DNA of 64,000 nucleotides from Mikania micrantha (Eukaryota > Streptophyta > Magnoliopsida > Asterales > Asteraceae): contig CM018682.1 in NCBI GenBank assembly GCA_009363875.1, positions 66,362,031-66,426,030 on the forward strand, read 5' to 3'. Below, one piece after another: positions 20,161 through 31,896 of this stretch. Both the position numbers and the translations under genes were made by a program. The notes under the pieces are model-generated. The model ran no database searches and had not been told where the DNA came from. It worked only from the letters and a program-made list of their open reading frames with translations. Position 1 is the first letter of the stretch. Each line of letters opens with the position of its first letter.

Positions 20161-20885
20161 TTTATCCAATAATTCTTGCAACTGATTGAACAATTCCTGC
20201 ATCTCCGAAGGGGCTAACCTATAAGGAGATTTTGCAACCAGAGCTGCTCCAGGAACTAAGTCAATAAGGAAATCTACCAGTCGTACTGCTGACAGACCTG
20301 GTAGGTCGTCAGGAAATACTTCCGGATACTCTTCTACTACAGGCACATCTTGCATCTTGATCTTGTCTTTCTCCCTTCCCAGCACGTGAGCCAGAAAAGC
20401 TACACATTGCTTCCATAAACACTTACGCGCCTTTATGCAAAATATGATTTTGACACTCCGTTTTGCTTGATCCCCTCGAACTTCCAACACTCGATCGTTC
20501 GTCATTGGAATAGTAAGCAGCTTTTCGAAACAGATGACTTCCACTCTATTGAGAGATACCCAATCCATCCTAACAATGATATCGAAACTGCCCAACTCCA
20601 TCGGTATCAAATCGATGGTGAATGTCTGACCATTAAGTGTTAATGAGCAATTTCTAAGTATGGTACTAACCGTGATTTGTTTCCCGTTCGCTACTTCAAT
20701 GATATAAAGGAGTCTAAAGATTCCTCAACATGATTAAGTTGGCTTGCAAAGTCGGCCGAGCAAAACTCTGATCCGCACTAGTGTCAAATAAAATAAATGC
20801 ATAAAAGTCATGTAAGAGAAATGTACCAGTGACCACGTTCGGGTCCTGACGAGCAGCTGGAGCTCCTAAAGCCAAAGCTCTTCCA
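20161..20885 (-). pseudogene. pr: D protease and pol linker; DTG changed to DTS
   Basis: The open stretch 20068-20610 reads LGSFDIIVRMDWVSLNRVEV, then EEYPEVFPDDLPGLSAV and VAKSPYRLAPSEMQELFNQL (start of RT). Upstream, FDTSADQSF at about 20770-20790 has Ser (AGT) where the protease needs Gly (E has GGT, FDTGADQSF). A frameshift follows in the flap region. Confidence 0.75.
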
Positions 20886-22095
20886 CACGGTGCCTAAACT
20901 GCCGGTTGCATCCTCTTTGGGAAGTTCCTTGAAAAGTGTCCAACCTCACCGTAGTTATAACGTCAGCCGTTGTTCTGGTTCGGATTGTTGGGTGGAGGAA
21001 GAGCTAAAGCAGCATTGTTCACTGTTTGAGACGGTGCGATTCTACAGTTCTGGACACAATGACCCTTTCTTCCACATCACGTGCAATTTTTGCAAATAGT
21101 GTTAGCAGGATGATGGTATTCGCACTTGGCACACAAAGGAAACGTATTGGTGTATGGTTTCTTATGCAGGTTTTGTGGTGTAACAACTACTTGGTTGATT
21201 GGACGGCCATCGTGTAGTTCTTAGTGACCTTCTGTTTCTTCTTAGGGTGGTGTGTAGCTTTCTTCGATGATTCTTCCTTAATCTCGCCTGTATATGGTTC
21301 CTTTTACAGATTCCCAGATGCTACCATCACGTCAGTAACTTTTCCTGACAAGCTGGTAGCTGACTCCAAAGTAACAGGATTTGCTACTAAAACCAAGCCC
21401 TGGATGCAGGCAAGTAATCCGCCTTCATATCTGTCAATCACCTTCTCCAGTGTTGGTACCATGTCTGGCACCAATGCTACCAACTCGTGATAGCGGGTAG
21501 TATAGCCCATGTGATCAGATCCCTACATCACATGATTTGACAGCTCAGTTTCCATCCTCTACAGTTCATTCTTCGGAGAAAACTCATTCCTTAGTAGAGC
21601 CTTAAAATCTGCCCAAGGCAATGCCAGTGCCTCATCTCTACCTCTAGCTTTGATCTGCGAGTTCCACCGTGTCAAAGCTCGCATCGTAGTGAACTTTGTG
21701 GTGTTCTGGACAACTGCTGATGTCTAGGGTAGTCACCATCTTTTCTATCCATTAGAATAATCCAACAGCTCCTTCAGTACCGCTAAAACTCGGCGGTTTA
21801 CATCCCACGAATGACTTGTAGGAGTAATCTGGTGCAGCGCCGGTATTTCCACTGGCTTTCCCTGACGAGTGCCCATTGTTGTTGCTATTGGTGTTGATCC
21901 AGTTGATCATGACCGGAATCACTTCTCTTAGCTGATTAGTAACCTGGCTAGTCAGTAAAGTAGCCAAAGCAATCGTAGAAGGATCTAGCTCAGGATTTGG
22001 GTTGTGAGGTGGAGTATTTGGGGGAGGAGGAGGTGGAGGAGGAGGTGCCGGCGGTGGTGGAGGCATAAGAGGAGGTGGTCATCTTGGCGTCATTC
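20886..22095 (-). pseudogene. gag: D gag with poly-proline N-terminus
   Basis: From the 5' side: MPPPPPAPPPPPPPPPNTPP, EVIPVMINWINTNSNNN, YSYKSFVGCKPPSFSGTEG (capsid start), then frame breaks. The segment 21304-21510 reads TTRYHELVALVPDMVPTLEK, RYEGGLLACIQGLV, and VTLESATSLSGKVTDVMVAS. The zinc knuckle region FPLCAKCEYHHPANTICKNC is damaged. Its N-terminus differs completely from the C-type gag. Confidence 0.75.
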
Positions 22096-22196
22096 TTTTC
22101 ACAACCGAAAGAACATCGGTTAGTGCAATGATCGAATGGAGAAGACACGTGCAAATATAATCCTAAGTCTTATGTTTTCTACATGAAGGGTCCCTA

Positions 22197-22210
22197 GGTT
22201 ATAGTCTAGG
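22197..22210 (-). promoter_or_regulatory. Conserved CCTAGACTATAACC downstream of PBS (D)
   Basis: Minus-strand CCTAGACTATAACC lies about 40 nt after the PBS. It is identical to 14266-14279 in C+ and 44065-44078 in C-. Candidate packaging, dimerisation or structural leader element. Confidence 0.5.
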
Positions 22211-22248
22211 CCAAACCGTTTAAATAAATGACCAATACTTCTCTATAA

Positions 22249-22265
22249 CCATGGCTATGATACCA
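22249..22265 (-). other. PBS of D (tRNA-Met type, one mismatch)
   Basis: Minus strand TGGTATCATAGCCATGG next to the LTR end. The canonical AGAGCC has become ATAGCC. Confidence 0.75.
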
Positions 22266-22757
22266 TTCCGTCACACCCCAAGTCGGCGGGCCAGATCGAG
22301 TGTCCCGTCAGGCGGAAGGTTCCCGGGGCGTGATATCGTGGTGATAATCGGAATGATTAGATTGTTTACATTGCACATGATTTATAATAAGAAAGTACTA
22401 AATAAAATAGAAATTAGAAAGTTAAATTACATCAGTATCGTTTCATAATTTAACAATTTAAATATACTGTCAACATCAGAATTTCCCTATCTTGTATCTG
22501 CACAAGATATACAAAATAATATGTATAATGATGATCGAAATATGCACATCCAAATACTAGGTCCTCTATCTGAGCATCCTAGTACAAAAACACGAACTTT
22601 TTAGTTAATATGTTCGTCACCTGAGAAGTCATGCAAAAAGATCAAGTCAACACAAGGTTGGTGAGTTCATGTGGTGTTGTTATTGAAAATGAATTTGAAC
22701 AAACCATACCGGATGACAACCTTAACCTAACCAACAACCACCTATGTTATCCGACCA

Positions 22758-22815
22758 AGTATGCTTATATATAGGGCATACGTAGGGTCAAGCTTACCGC
22801 CATCCCACCACATAC
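22758..22815 (-). promoter_or_regulatory. TGGTGGG...CCCTATATATA module, copy 3
   Basis: Minus strand TATGTGGTGGGATGGCGG, then TTGACCCTACGTATGCCC and TATATATAAGC. Closest to copy 1. Lies inside the predicted intron. Confidence 0.55.
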
Positions 22816-23329
22816 CCAACCGCATAACATATTGTTGTTAATGATAGTTAAGCGTTTCACCCTCAACCATCGTCCCAATTGTTTCGTTATATTCGTCACC
22901 GTGCTTGTTCCATTATACCCGTCAAATCACTTGATTCGTTAGTTACGTCAAAAGAATATTTTCGTTAGTTTCATCAACACACACAACAATGCCATAGCAA
23001 ATGTGGGAAAATGTGGAAGTTGTTAATTTGAAATGCTTAAATAAATAAATAAATAAACACTTAATTAAAAGCTAAGTCCTAATAATTGGGCCTTGTTCAA
23101 ACTTGAGTAGACTAGTCTGTCAATCAAAGATTCTTAGAGGTTAGAGGATTCTATAAATATCATCAAACATATGACCTACAAATCAGACGGTCTAGCTAGG
23201 ACTTCTTGAAATGAAGGATTTTTGTTTCATACTTGTTTCGTCTAAATTTGTTCCTTGTTTCGTATAGTTTCATTGGCATATGCTATCTTTGATATTTCCC
23301 ATATTTCCCCCTGAAAATGATTTATTGAT

Positions 23330-23530
23330 TCGTCTCGTTTCGTAGCAAGATATACTTGATTCGTTGATCATTGAATACTAGATTCGTTGAACAAATGTAC
23401 TCTTGATTCGTTGATCATCGAACACTTGGTTCGTTGAACATCGAATATTAGTTTTGTAAAAATTGTTTCGTTTGATTCGTTGAACTCACGCACTTGTTTC
23501 GTCAAAATAGTTTCGTTTGACCCGTTGAAA
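23330..23530 (-). repeat. TTCGTTGA repeats in D LTR intron
   Basis: GATTCGTTGAWCATYGAA units recur every 23-24 bp (TCGTTGA at 23361, 23384, 23408, 23431), decaying on both sides. Confidence 0.75.
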
Positions 23531-24439
23531 TGTTTAGTTTAATTCAAATATCCACTTATATCAGATGTAGATAAGCTTAGTAAAACCTGCATAAAAATTT
23601 ACCCAAACATTATCTAGGATATCATTTATACATACCAAAACACGTAGAATTTAATAGCATTTAAGTAAAATATAATCCAAAGAAAATAATTTACACATGC
23701 TTCTCAGCCCCGCGTTTATAAAACAAAAATGTTTAGAAGAGGGGAAATGAACTCACCTGTGTTGCTATGCAATTGAACCACAAAATATATGCGCGCTCAT
23801 TGATTGTCGGCTATGCATCTTCAGCACCTGAGTTGATTTATTACAATTCGAATGCGATAAGTCTATGTAGTTAATGTGTATATGGTTTAGGTCTTGGTGT
23901 GCAACTATGTGTCCTAATTCCTACTAGTTAGTTACTATAATTTTCTCCGATTATCTATGTTACATGATTTATTTGACCCATTATCCCTTGTTCCATTTAA
24001 GACTTAACCTTATTCACATAAGGTTTATGACATATAAAGATATAATTATTTAGATGAATCCTCAATTGCTAATACCTTAGTTAAAATACAAAAGTCATGA
24101 TTATTTTAATAAAGCAATTTAATTTACCTTATCATACGGTTTATAAAACATGTTACGTTGATCTTTATTAAACTATAGTCACATATTATTAATTGTTACA
24201 TTTTAAATAAACTCTAGATGTTTTATGAAAAATACATGTGAAGTATGTTAGAACTTGAGTTAACCTAATTAGATTAACTTCAAGTCCTACGGTAGTTCTT
24301 TGCTTGTCACGTTGATTCTAGTTCACTCTTGATTTGGTCATCAACTAAAGTGACTCAACTAAATCATTCTTAGTTAATCAACCATGTAGTGATTTGACTC
24401 AACGTTGAGTGTTGGCAACACATGATTATAACACTTGTG

Positions 24440-24660
24440 ATGTTCATGCGAATCTGGAGGGTGATACGAATGAAGGCTCAATAAACGTGGCTCACGAATG
24501 AAGGTTCCATTCGCCTGGTATTTTGTTTCGGTCCCCATGTTCACTCGAATGTGGTTGTCACACGAATGGGAGGCTAAATTCGTCTAAACACGCCTGATCC
24601 TTCCCTTCGCCCCTGGCCATTCGTCCATGCTGTAACAGCTTGCTTTCATTCGCATAAGTC
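24440..24660 (-). repeat. CGAATG/CATTCG-word array in D LTR leader
   Basis: About ten ACGAATG, ATTCGTC or ATTCGC words at irregular spacing, in the place where A and the solo LTR carry CGAACC words. Confidence 0.6.
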
Positions 24661-25724
24661 ATAGCCAAGATATACGTGACAGCATGATCGAGTTTGCGGT
24701 TCAAACATGTATTCCCATATGTTCCTACACCATACTAGACCGATGTCGTGTAGTTCCTAAGGGTCTTGATTGGTTTAGATCCGACTGCAAGTGTGGATGT
24801 TTGAAAGAGAAGGAAAACCCTAAAATCATGGGTTTGAGCTGAATTTTACCTTGATTTAGACGATTCAAAGCTCATATTCTTTGTACTTTCACGATCTACA
24901 CGTTATTGTGGTCGTTTTGACACAAAACTCACTTGATTTGGTGAAGGACTGAAGGTTTTAGGGTTTTGAAGTTCTAGAGTAGAGAGAGAAACGAACGGAT
25001 GTAGAGAAAGACAACTAGTAGGTGAGGATGTGAAATGGCATTTATTGCCATAATAAATGATTTCAATACTTGGGTGTGTTCGGGTTCGTTTGGTTCCGCT
25101 CGATTTCGCTTAGAAGCGTCGGTTCTCGGTCGTTTTCATAACGAAACGTTACGATTCTAAAAGTAAAACTTATCAATTTAAATTAGGGGGTAATTCCTAA
25201 TAAATTAACTAATTATCTTTTATTTATTTTAAATTTCTAAAATCGTTTAATTTAACTGTTTAATCGAATCGGGCGGTTTCACGCGTATTCGTTCGTATCG
25301 TCACCCGTACGAACACGAGGACTACTGTACTTTCCGACTTGATTTTCTAATTATTGGGCAACATTCAGAACGTTAATCTTACAGATATATTTGTGCGAAT
25401 CGTCACCTACACGAATACTCCGTAAGTTAAATATTCACGTAACGACGTCCGTTATTGTTTTGTTTTGTGCCAACTCACATACGTTTATACATAATAAATC
25501 TAACTAACATTGACATAACAAGTTTATATTGTCAGATATGTTACTGATTGTTTAACCGTGGATTCACCACATGTTTCTGAAATAGATACATAATAGATTC
25601 GTATTGAACGTCTGATAATAGTATACATGAAATACACCTAGTTTGTGCCTGATCTGCTGTACACGTTACTGTTTCAACTAAGGTTTGGACACGGATGTTA
25701 CAGTCTCAAATGTCGTCCCGAAAC

Positions 25725-26012
25725 TTAAGAATCCTTATCGGGTACGGATTCCTCTATAAACAGATGGGGATACTTGGATTTCATGTGATCCTCGCATTCC
25801 CAAGTAAACTTAGGTCCGCGCTTTGAATTCCATCGAACCTTGACGATTGGGATACGGCTTCGTTTCAGTTGCTTAACTTCACGATCCATAACTTCCAAAG
25901 GTTCTTCAATGAAGTGTAATTGTTCGTCCACTTGGATTTCCTCAACCGGTATGACAAGTGATTCATCCGCAAGGCATTTCTTTTGGTTTGAGACGTGAAA
26001 TACATCATGCAC
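25725..26012 (-). pseudogene. int: E integrase C-terminus with chromodomain
   Basis: MHDVFHVSNQKKCLADESLV, then IQVDEQLHFIEEPLEVMD, LKRSRIPIVKVRWNSKRGP and FTWECEDHMKSKYPHLF. This is the chromodomain of Tekay-type chromoviruses (the usual ER in WERED reads EC). It ends just before the shared LTR, as expected for the 3' end of pol. The 25 bases between carry a poor polypurine tract (ACATTTGAGAC, 25703-25713). Confidence 0.85.
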
Positions 26013-26995
26013 ACCGCTGAGTTCATCTGGTAATCTCAGCTTACACGCAACAGGACCAATTCGTTGAATGATTTAGAACGGTCCGACGTATCGTGGTGCT
26101 AATTTGCATTTCTTTTTGAAGCGGACTACGCCCTTCCATAGGGATACCTTCAACATGACACGGTCTCCCACTTGGAATTCCAACGTCTTGCATCATTTGT
26201 TTACGTACCTCTTTTGTCTGCTTCGGGCTGCTTGTAACTTCTGTTGTATCTTAGAAATCTTATCTATGGTTTCTTGAAAAAGCTCAGGCCCAGTTATTCG
26301 GTTATCTCCTACCTCGGTCTAACAGATCTGTGACCGGCATTTTCAACCATAAAGTGCCTCAAATGGAGCGCATCTGATGCTACTATCGTAACTGCTATTA
26401 TAGGAGAATTCTACTAGTGGCAAATGGGAATCTCAATTCCCACCGAAATCTAAAATACATGTTCTCAACATGTCCTCAAGGGTTTGTATAGTACATTCTC
26501 TTTGATCGTCCGTTTGTGGATGGTAAGCTGTACTCAAATTCAAGTTCGTCCCTAGTGACTTCTGCAACGACTGCCAAAATCTTGATGTGAATATGCTATC
26601 TTGATCTGATATGATAGACAATTGTAAACCGTGACGCACCACTATCTCATTGATGTAGAATCTCTCCAGTTTATCCATCGTGAAGGTTTCACGCATTGGC
26701 AAGAAGTGAGCAGATTTAGTTAAATGAATAATGATGACCCAAATGGTATCATGACCACTTGAAGTGTGGGGTAGCTTGGTAATGAAATCCATAGCTATTT
26801 GTTCCCACTTCCATAGCAGAATCTCATGTTGCTCCAGTAAACCAGACGGTTTCTGGTGCTCCGCTTTAACTTTCGCGCACGTCAAACATCGACCGATATA
26901 CTCAGCTATATCTTTCTTCATTCCTGGCTACCAATTAAATCCCCGTAAATCTTGGTACATTTTATCAGCACCCGGGTGCACGGGGTACCGGGTCT
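26013..26995 (-). pseudogene. int: E integrase core and zinc finger
   Basis: KKDIAEYIGRCLTCAKVKAE (zinc-binding CxxC), WKWEQIAMDFITKLPHTSSG (Asp 1), IISDQDSIFTSRFWQSL (Asp 2) and the Glu in QTDDQRECTIQT are all present, unlike D. The WVIVDRLTK motif is degraded (WVIIIHLTK). Stops occur before the GPY/F part (26013-26430). The enzyme would join element DNA to the chromosome. Confidence 0.8.
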
Positions 26996-27170
26996 TGTGA
27001 ACTTCATCAAAAATAAGTTTCCTCAATTTATCTACCGCAAGAATCCACACTGATCCTGGTAGTATATAACTCCATCTGATTTCGTCTCAAATTTTCATTC
27101 TGCTCCACAATGAAGTTCTTTCTTCAGGTTCCCTTTTTCTACTGATTCCTATTGTGCTTGAATAATCTTG

Positions 27171-27533
27171 TCACATAAGCTCGTTTGCACAGTCATTCCC
27201 ATTGGTTTGACACGCAGAGGTTTGACTCTTTCCTTCTGGGCTCAAGGCATCAGCTACAACGTTCGGAAGTTCAACCCAATGACGCTGTCGGATGTTGAAT
27301 TCCTTTTGATCAAAGATGTGTTGTAGACTTTTTTGATTAGTGAAGATAGTACACTTGGTGCCACACAAGTAATGCCTCCAAATCTTCAGTGCGAATACTA
27401 CTACTCCCAGTTCTAGATCATGTTTCGTGTTGTTCTTCTCGTTTATCTTCAACTGTCTTGAGGCATACGCAATAACTTTGTCTCGCTGCATTAACATGAA
27501 ACCGAGCCCCTGATGGGAAGCGTCACAATACAC
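27171..27533 (-). pseudogene. rh: E RNase H, internally deleted
   Basis: MYCDASHQGLGFMLMQRDKV, ASRQLKINEKNNTKHDLELG, LKIWRHYLCGTKCTIFTNQK. The catalytic-region Asp of TDHKSL is Asn, and WVELP jumps directly to NVVADALSPEGK, missing about 20 residues (NDYDC...PGKA). Dead enzyme. Confidence 0.8.
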
Positions 27534-27563
27534 TGCAAAGTCGTATGTACCCTCTGGGAGAGA

Positions 27564-27825
27564 TTAGATTGGAGCGTCACATAACTTCTGTTTTAATGTC
27601 TCGAAAGCATCTTCTTGTTTCTGCTCCCAAACAAATGGCTCACTTTTCTGAGTTAACTTGTTGAGAGGCAAATCTATCTTCGAAAAGTTTGAAATAAACC
27701 TTCTATAATAACCCTCTAGTACCAGAAAAGACCATATCTCTGTCGGTGTCGTCAGAGTATCCCAATTCTTAATAGCTTCGATTTTGGCAGGGTCCACATG
27801 TATTCCTTTACTGTTGACTACATGG
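27564..27825 (-). pseudogene. rt: E RT connection, downstream half (split by copia-1)
   Basis: MDPAKIEAIKNWDTLTTPTE, EGYYRRFISNFSKIDLPLNK, LTQKSEPFVWEQKQEDAFET. It joins across copia-1 to 39973-40560. The intact counterpart is at 19530-19715 in D. Confidence 0.85.
27821..27825. other. Copia-1 target site duplication, left copy
   Basis: CATGG before TGTAG. The right copy at 39973-39977 reads TATGG (one change). The uninterrupted site in D (about 19636) reads CTACATGGTCC. Confidence 0.85.
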
Positions 27826-28280
27826 TGTAGATTGCTCTTGATCGATCACTGGAATTCTATTAACAATTCAATCTATGTGGAATCTAGATAGAATTCCATA
27901 TGAATCAAAGATATACAATCATTATGATAAACATCATGTTCATTGATAATGAAACCTGATTACAAGAACATACCATAAGAACACACAGTTCTTTACAATC
28001 ACACGGATCTAACACAGATTATGCCCCTCTCTGGCCCTGTCACACACACCACAAAAACAGACAAACCTGCAATATATACAATACTCAATCGAACCTAGCC
28101 GAACAATTAGGCTCGCCAGACGAACCCATAGGTTCGCTGGACGAAGCTTTACATATCAACACCCTAGGTTCGCCGAACCTATACAGACTCATGCCTAGGT
28201 TCGTGGGCCAAACGAACCAAGCATAAAACCTATATTAACTTAAACAATTTGAAATCAAACTATTACAAAATGAACCAACA
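27826..28280 (-). repeat. Copia-1 3' LTR (455 bp)
   Basis: TGTAGATTGCTCTTG to TGAACCAACA on +. It matches 39519-39972 end to end with roughly 30 differences by eye (about 93% identity). It contains several GGTTCG/CGAACC words. Confidence 0.95.
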
Positions 28281-28292
28281 AACTCCCCCTTA
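28281..28292 (-). other. Copia-1 polypurine tract
   Basis: Minus strand TAAGGGGGAGTT directly before the 3' LTR start TGTTGG; a canonical copia polypurine tract. Confidence 0.9.
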
Positions 28293-29514
28293 ATAGTTGC
28301 TTCAAATCTTCAAAATCTTGATCTTTTGTCTTCAATCCGAGTCCCACTTGATGATTGATCTTTACAAATATTATCTTCAGCACGTATGACCACAGACTTT
28401 GGAATCTTTGATAATCGTTCAGCTTCAATCCTTTCATCTCTTTCATCAATTTCTTTCTACAAAGCCATCAACTCAACATACATGCAGTTCACATCCTCCC
28501 AATCACATCCAAAATGAATTCCTAAAGTATAGCACATCCTTGCAATAGTTTGAAATTGCAATGCCATATCCTTATAACTCACTCCCACATCATGATATCC
28601 TTCATTAGCATAAATTTCAACTTCATTGAGAATAGCAATATCTTGTTTTGAGCAGTTCACTAACCAAACAGGATCAAATAATCTGTTACTCTCCATTTGT
28701 CATCTTCTTTCAACAAAATGATAGCTTCAGCATATCTTTCATCATAGAGCCAAAACTTAAAATAAGAATTCCAATTTTGTTCTATCGTCCTCAATCTTGG
28801 TCTTGAATACACTTTTGGCTTAGGATAGACATAGGAGTTATGCTTAAGCACTGAAAATTGAGGTATCAACCAATTCCACCCTTTCCTTGCTCCCTTTTTT
28901 AACAGAATTTCAAATCTTTATTTATGTTCAGTCTGAATTAGCTTGATCATCCATAATCTTGACAACTGCATGCATTCAAATGATGGTAAAGACATAAGTT
29001 CTTATGCTTTTCCAAAATATTGACATCCATCAGTTCTTTTCACCACATAACATCCTCTATTTTTCAACACTCAAGGAATGTTGTGAAAATATCCATAACT
29101 TAGAATCCTTCCACGCATTTTGGATTTAGATCAAATCTTGAATATTGAAAATTGTCTTGAATATTTGTCTTGAACAAATTCATCATATCTCTCAACCATC
29201 TGTCTAAAAATCATCAAATGATCAATAATATACTTGTGTTCTTCTTGATTTTCTCTCCAAACATCCATTGGTGTCTTGATCTTCGATGTATCACATGACA
29301 TACTTTGATATTTCTTATGAGCTTCAATATCAAAAATCTTTTTCAAAGTTTGTAGATTATACAGATTTTCATATAAGGATCCATCATGTTCAAAATCAAA
29401 TGAACTTTATGCTTCTCCCATAAGCATCTTCCCAGAAACATTTGCATTTTGTAATTCATTCACTTTTACTCCAAAAAATCTCTTTTGTGTATCCATCTTC
29501 AATCTCTCCTTCTT
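28293..29514 (-). pseudogene. Copia-1 extra ORF, C-terminal part (unknown function)
   Basis: Broken pieces on minus: 29131-29346 (IKTPMDVWRENQEEHKYIID, ERYDEFVQDKYS), 28660-28869 (YPKPKVYSRPRLRTIEQNWN, FKFWLYDERYAEAIILLKED), 28457-28696 (SKQDIAILNEVEIYANEGYH). Copia-2 has a C-terminal part at the same place (50246-50959), but I see no clear residue match. No known domain recognised. Stops and frameshifts show it is dead here. Confidence 0.5.
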
Positions 29515-31896
29515 CTAGTTATTTAAAATTTGATTGAATCCACCAAACATCCTTTGTAACTCTCCATCTCCAGCTTGTTTGAATAAATCTGTAAATGTTG
29601 GTAAAGATTTATCAACAACTGACTTTTGATACTCAAACTCTGTAATGTCTTCAATCTCCACAACTTCATAATCTTTTGTTTTATCAGGATCAACTGAAGA
29701 AACTGGATTTGAAACAAATGAAATTCCTGATGATCTGTAAACCACTATAGCTCTAGTAATTGAATTCAATCCACTTGAACCATCAATTCCAGCTACACTA
29801 CCATCATCATCTCCATCACCATCATCTCCATCATCATCATTAAAGGCACCAAGACCTGGATGTTAATCAAAATTAGAATCTTCATAGTCAACTTTTTCTT
29901 CCTCATCTTCATCTTCTATGTTAGCATAAACATGATCAACATCTGTTCCTTCAGAAACATGAACTCTTTCATTATCAGCAACTTGTGTCTCAATGTGAAC
30001 AACATTAGAAGCTGTATCTTGAATCTAATTTATTCGTTGCTGCAAGAATTAATTCTCTTTCTACAAATCAACTATCTTGTCATTCTGTTCTTTGGCTAAT
30101 CTCTCCAATGACACAATTCTATCATTCATGATCTTCTTATCTTGTAGATCCTCCTCCCTCCATTTCTGTAGTTAATTAATATGACATTTCATCATTTCAA
30201 TATCACTTTGAACTGAAGAAGATTGTTTCTCAGAATCAGCTTTCTCTTTTTGCTTCTTATATTTATCAAATTCTTGAGACAGGATAAATATTCTTCTCCT
30301 TAACTCCGAATCATCATAATCCAAAGAAAAGTTTAAATCCAGATCATTAAAACCTTCAAACACAGCATCAACTCTTGAAGTAGAAGCCTCTTGAAATGAA
30401 GTAGTAACTGTAGTAGCATCAACAAAAGAAGCCACGAATGGTGCAACATTTACATGAACATAATTAGCAGAACTTGGCATTGAAGCTTCAGTATTCACAG
30501 GAACTTGTAATGTAGATACAGCAACATCTTGAACAGATACAAGAATAGAAACAGGTACAATATAAACAGAAATAGATGCAGGTGCAGAAGATGTAATCAC
30601 ATGAGAAGAAACAATAATTCTTGGTGTCCTTGCTTTCTTTCTTTTAGGTACATTCTCCATTCTCTTCTTCTTTGGACAAGATGTTTCTGGCTCATCCACA
30701 ATAAAATTAGTATCATTCCTCTCTTCTCTCTTTTCCCTGTTTTATTTTTGTTGCATGGGATTCCTCTTCAACCTCCTTCCCATTCTATTTCCAACATGGA
30801 CATCTTCCATTACAGATTCAGTAGATTCTTCTTCCATTTCAGCATCAACATTCTCAGTCTCAGCATTTGGAGATGAAGCAGTAGTAGCAGCTTGTTCAGA
30901 AAAATTATGTTGCTCAGGATAAATAACTTGAAGAGGCACAAAAGTAGATTGAGTCAGATTTGGAGTTTCTTGTTCTTGATGATGAGATTGAGATGATTGT
31001 ACACGATCTTGTCTAACTTGTGGATCTTGTGGAGGAGGTGGTGGTGGTTGATCATCATCCATCTGTTCACTTTCAGAATTTGACTCATCATGTCTCCATG
31101 CATCATTAAGTGGAGCTACATAATTGACTCTTGCACAATGACAAACCAAATCCTTTGTAAGAACCACATCACTAATCTTCTAATAAATCTTCACTTGACC
31201 CAAACTTGAATCAGTCATATGCTTTAACTTCAGAATATCAGTCACAGCTCTTTGTAGATTCTACTTTGGAAACTTCTCATCAATAAACATTTGTGCAAAC
31301 CTTGGATACATCAAGAATTTGTCTTTAGCCTTAGTGATGTTGTCAGATAGATATCTGAAAATCCTAGCAGAAAAGTTGAATGGCTTGTTCGGGATCAAAG
31401 CAACCATGGCTGATCTCATCAAATCCCTCAGCTCATCAAAAGTGCCTTTCCTCATGCTTATGCAATGTAGAAGTACATGTGCAAGACACTTGTATTGTAG
31501 AGGCAGCTTCCCCTTATTGATAGAATATTCACTGTAAACACCAAAATACATAATCCACATAAAGCATCCTTTGATACACCAATCAGGATACAATGCCATT
31601 CCTTCAGGTTCTCCACCAAACTATAACACTCTTCTCACATCAGCTTCACTTATTCTGATCACTTGTCCCAAACACTTGCTTCAATCACAAATACATCATC
31701 GACAGTAATCAACCTTGCAGATTCCCAGCAACTCTGAATATGAGATCTATAAATGTGACAAGAATTGGAGATAGCATAATAAATCCTCGATCTTCTCAGA
31801 AACTCAATCATCGGTCTGAACTACTTGCCATTCTTGGTAGTGGAATCCAAATAAGCACACAAATTGTGTTTATCACCAAATTCTAGATTTTCCATA
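29515..31896 (-). pseudogene. Copia-1 extra ORF after pol (env-position protein), N-terminal and coiled-coil part
   Basis: Starts at ATG 31896 (MENLEFGDKHNLCAYLDSTT) and continues through stops: 31261-31599 (LLHCISMRKGTFDELRDLMR, FNFSARIFRYL, KFLMYPRFAQMFIDEKFP), 30742-31167 (acidic, Pro- and Gln-rich), 30172-30699 (basic KKKRMENVPKRKKAR, then a coiled coil ending SEKQSSSVQSDIEMMKCHIN) and 29515-29769. The FLMYPRFxQM motif is shared with copia-2 (51966-52637). Copia elements of the SIRE/sirevirus lineage carry an extra ORF here, often called env-like. I see no signal peptide or clear membrane helix, so that name is positional only. Confidence 0.65.

Larger units (their letters stand above)
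22621..23756 (-). other. Predicted intron in D LTR (1136 bp)
   Basis: Minus strand donor ACACAG|GTGAGTTCATTTCCCC (perfect consensus) and acceptor GCATGACTTCTCAG|GTGAC. Preceding the acceptor are AACTCACCAACCTTGTG and a TTGACTT branch candidate. Confidence 0.65.
22269..25702 (-). repeat. D/E LTR (3434 bp), 5' LTR of D and 3' LTR of E
   Basis: Right edge TGTTACA at 25696-25702 (minus: TGTAACATCCG), next to the E polypurine region. Left edge CGTCACACCCC (mutated TGTCACACC) next to the D PBS. Its two ends closely match those of the solo LTR at 56431-60806, so they are one family. Internal order on minus: U3, block homologous to the A promoter (about 25080-25140), CT-rich CTCTCTCTACTC (about 24980), CGAATG array, donor 23756, repeats 23330-23530, module 22815-22758, acceptor 22621. 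Confidence 0.85.

Noticed and set aside
21026..21490. Plus-strand ORFs opposite D gag
   Set aside because: Antisense shadows of zinc knuckle and capsid coding sequence read on minus.
30529..30876. Plus-strand Arg/Asn-rich ORF
   Set aside because: Antisense shadow of the copia-1 extra ORF, which has conserved motifs on the minus strand.
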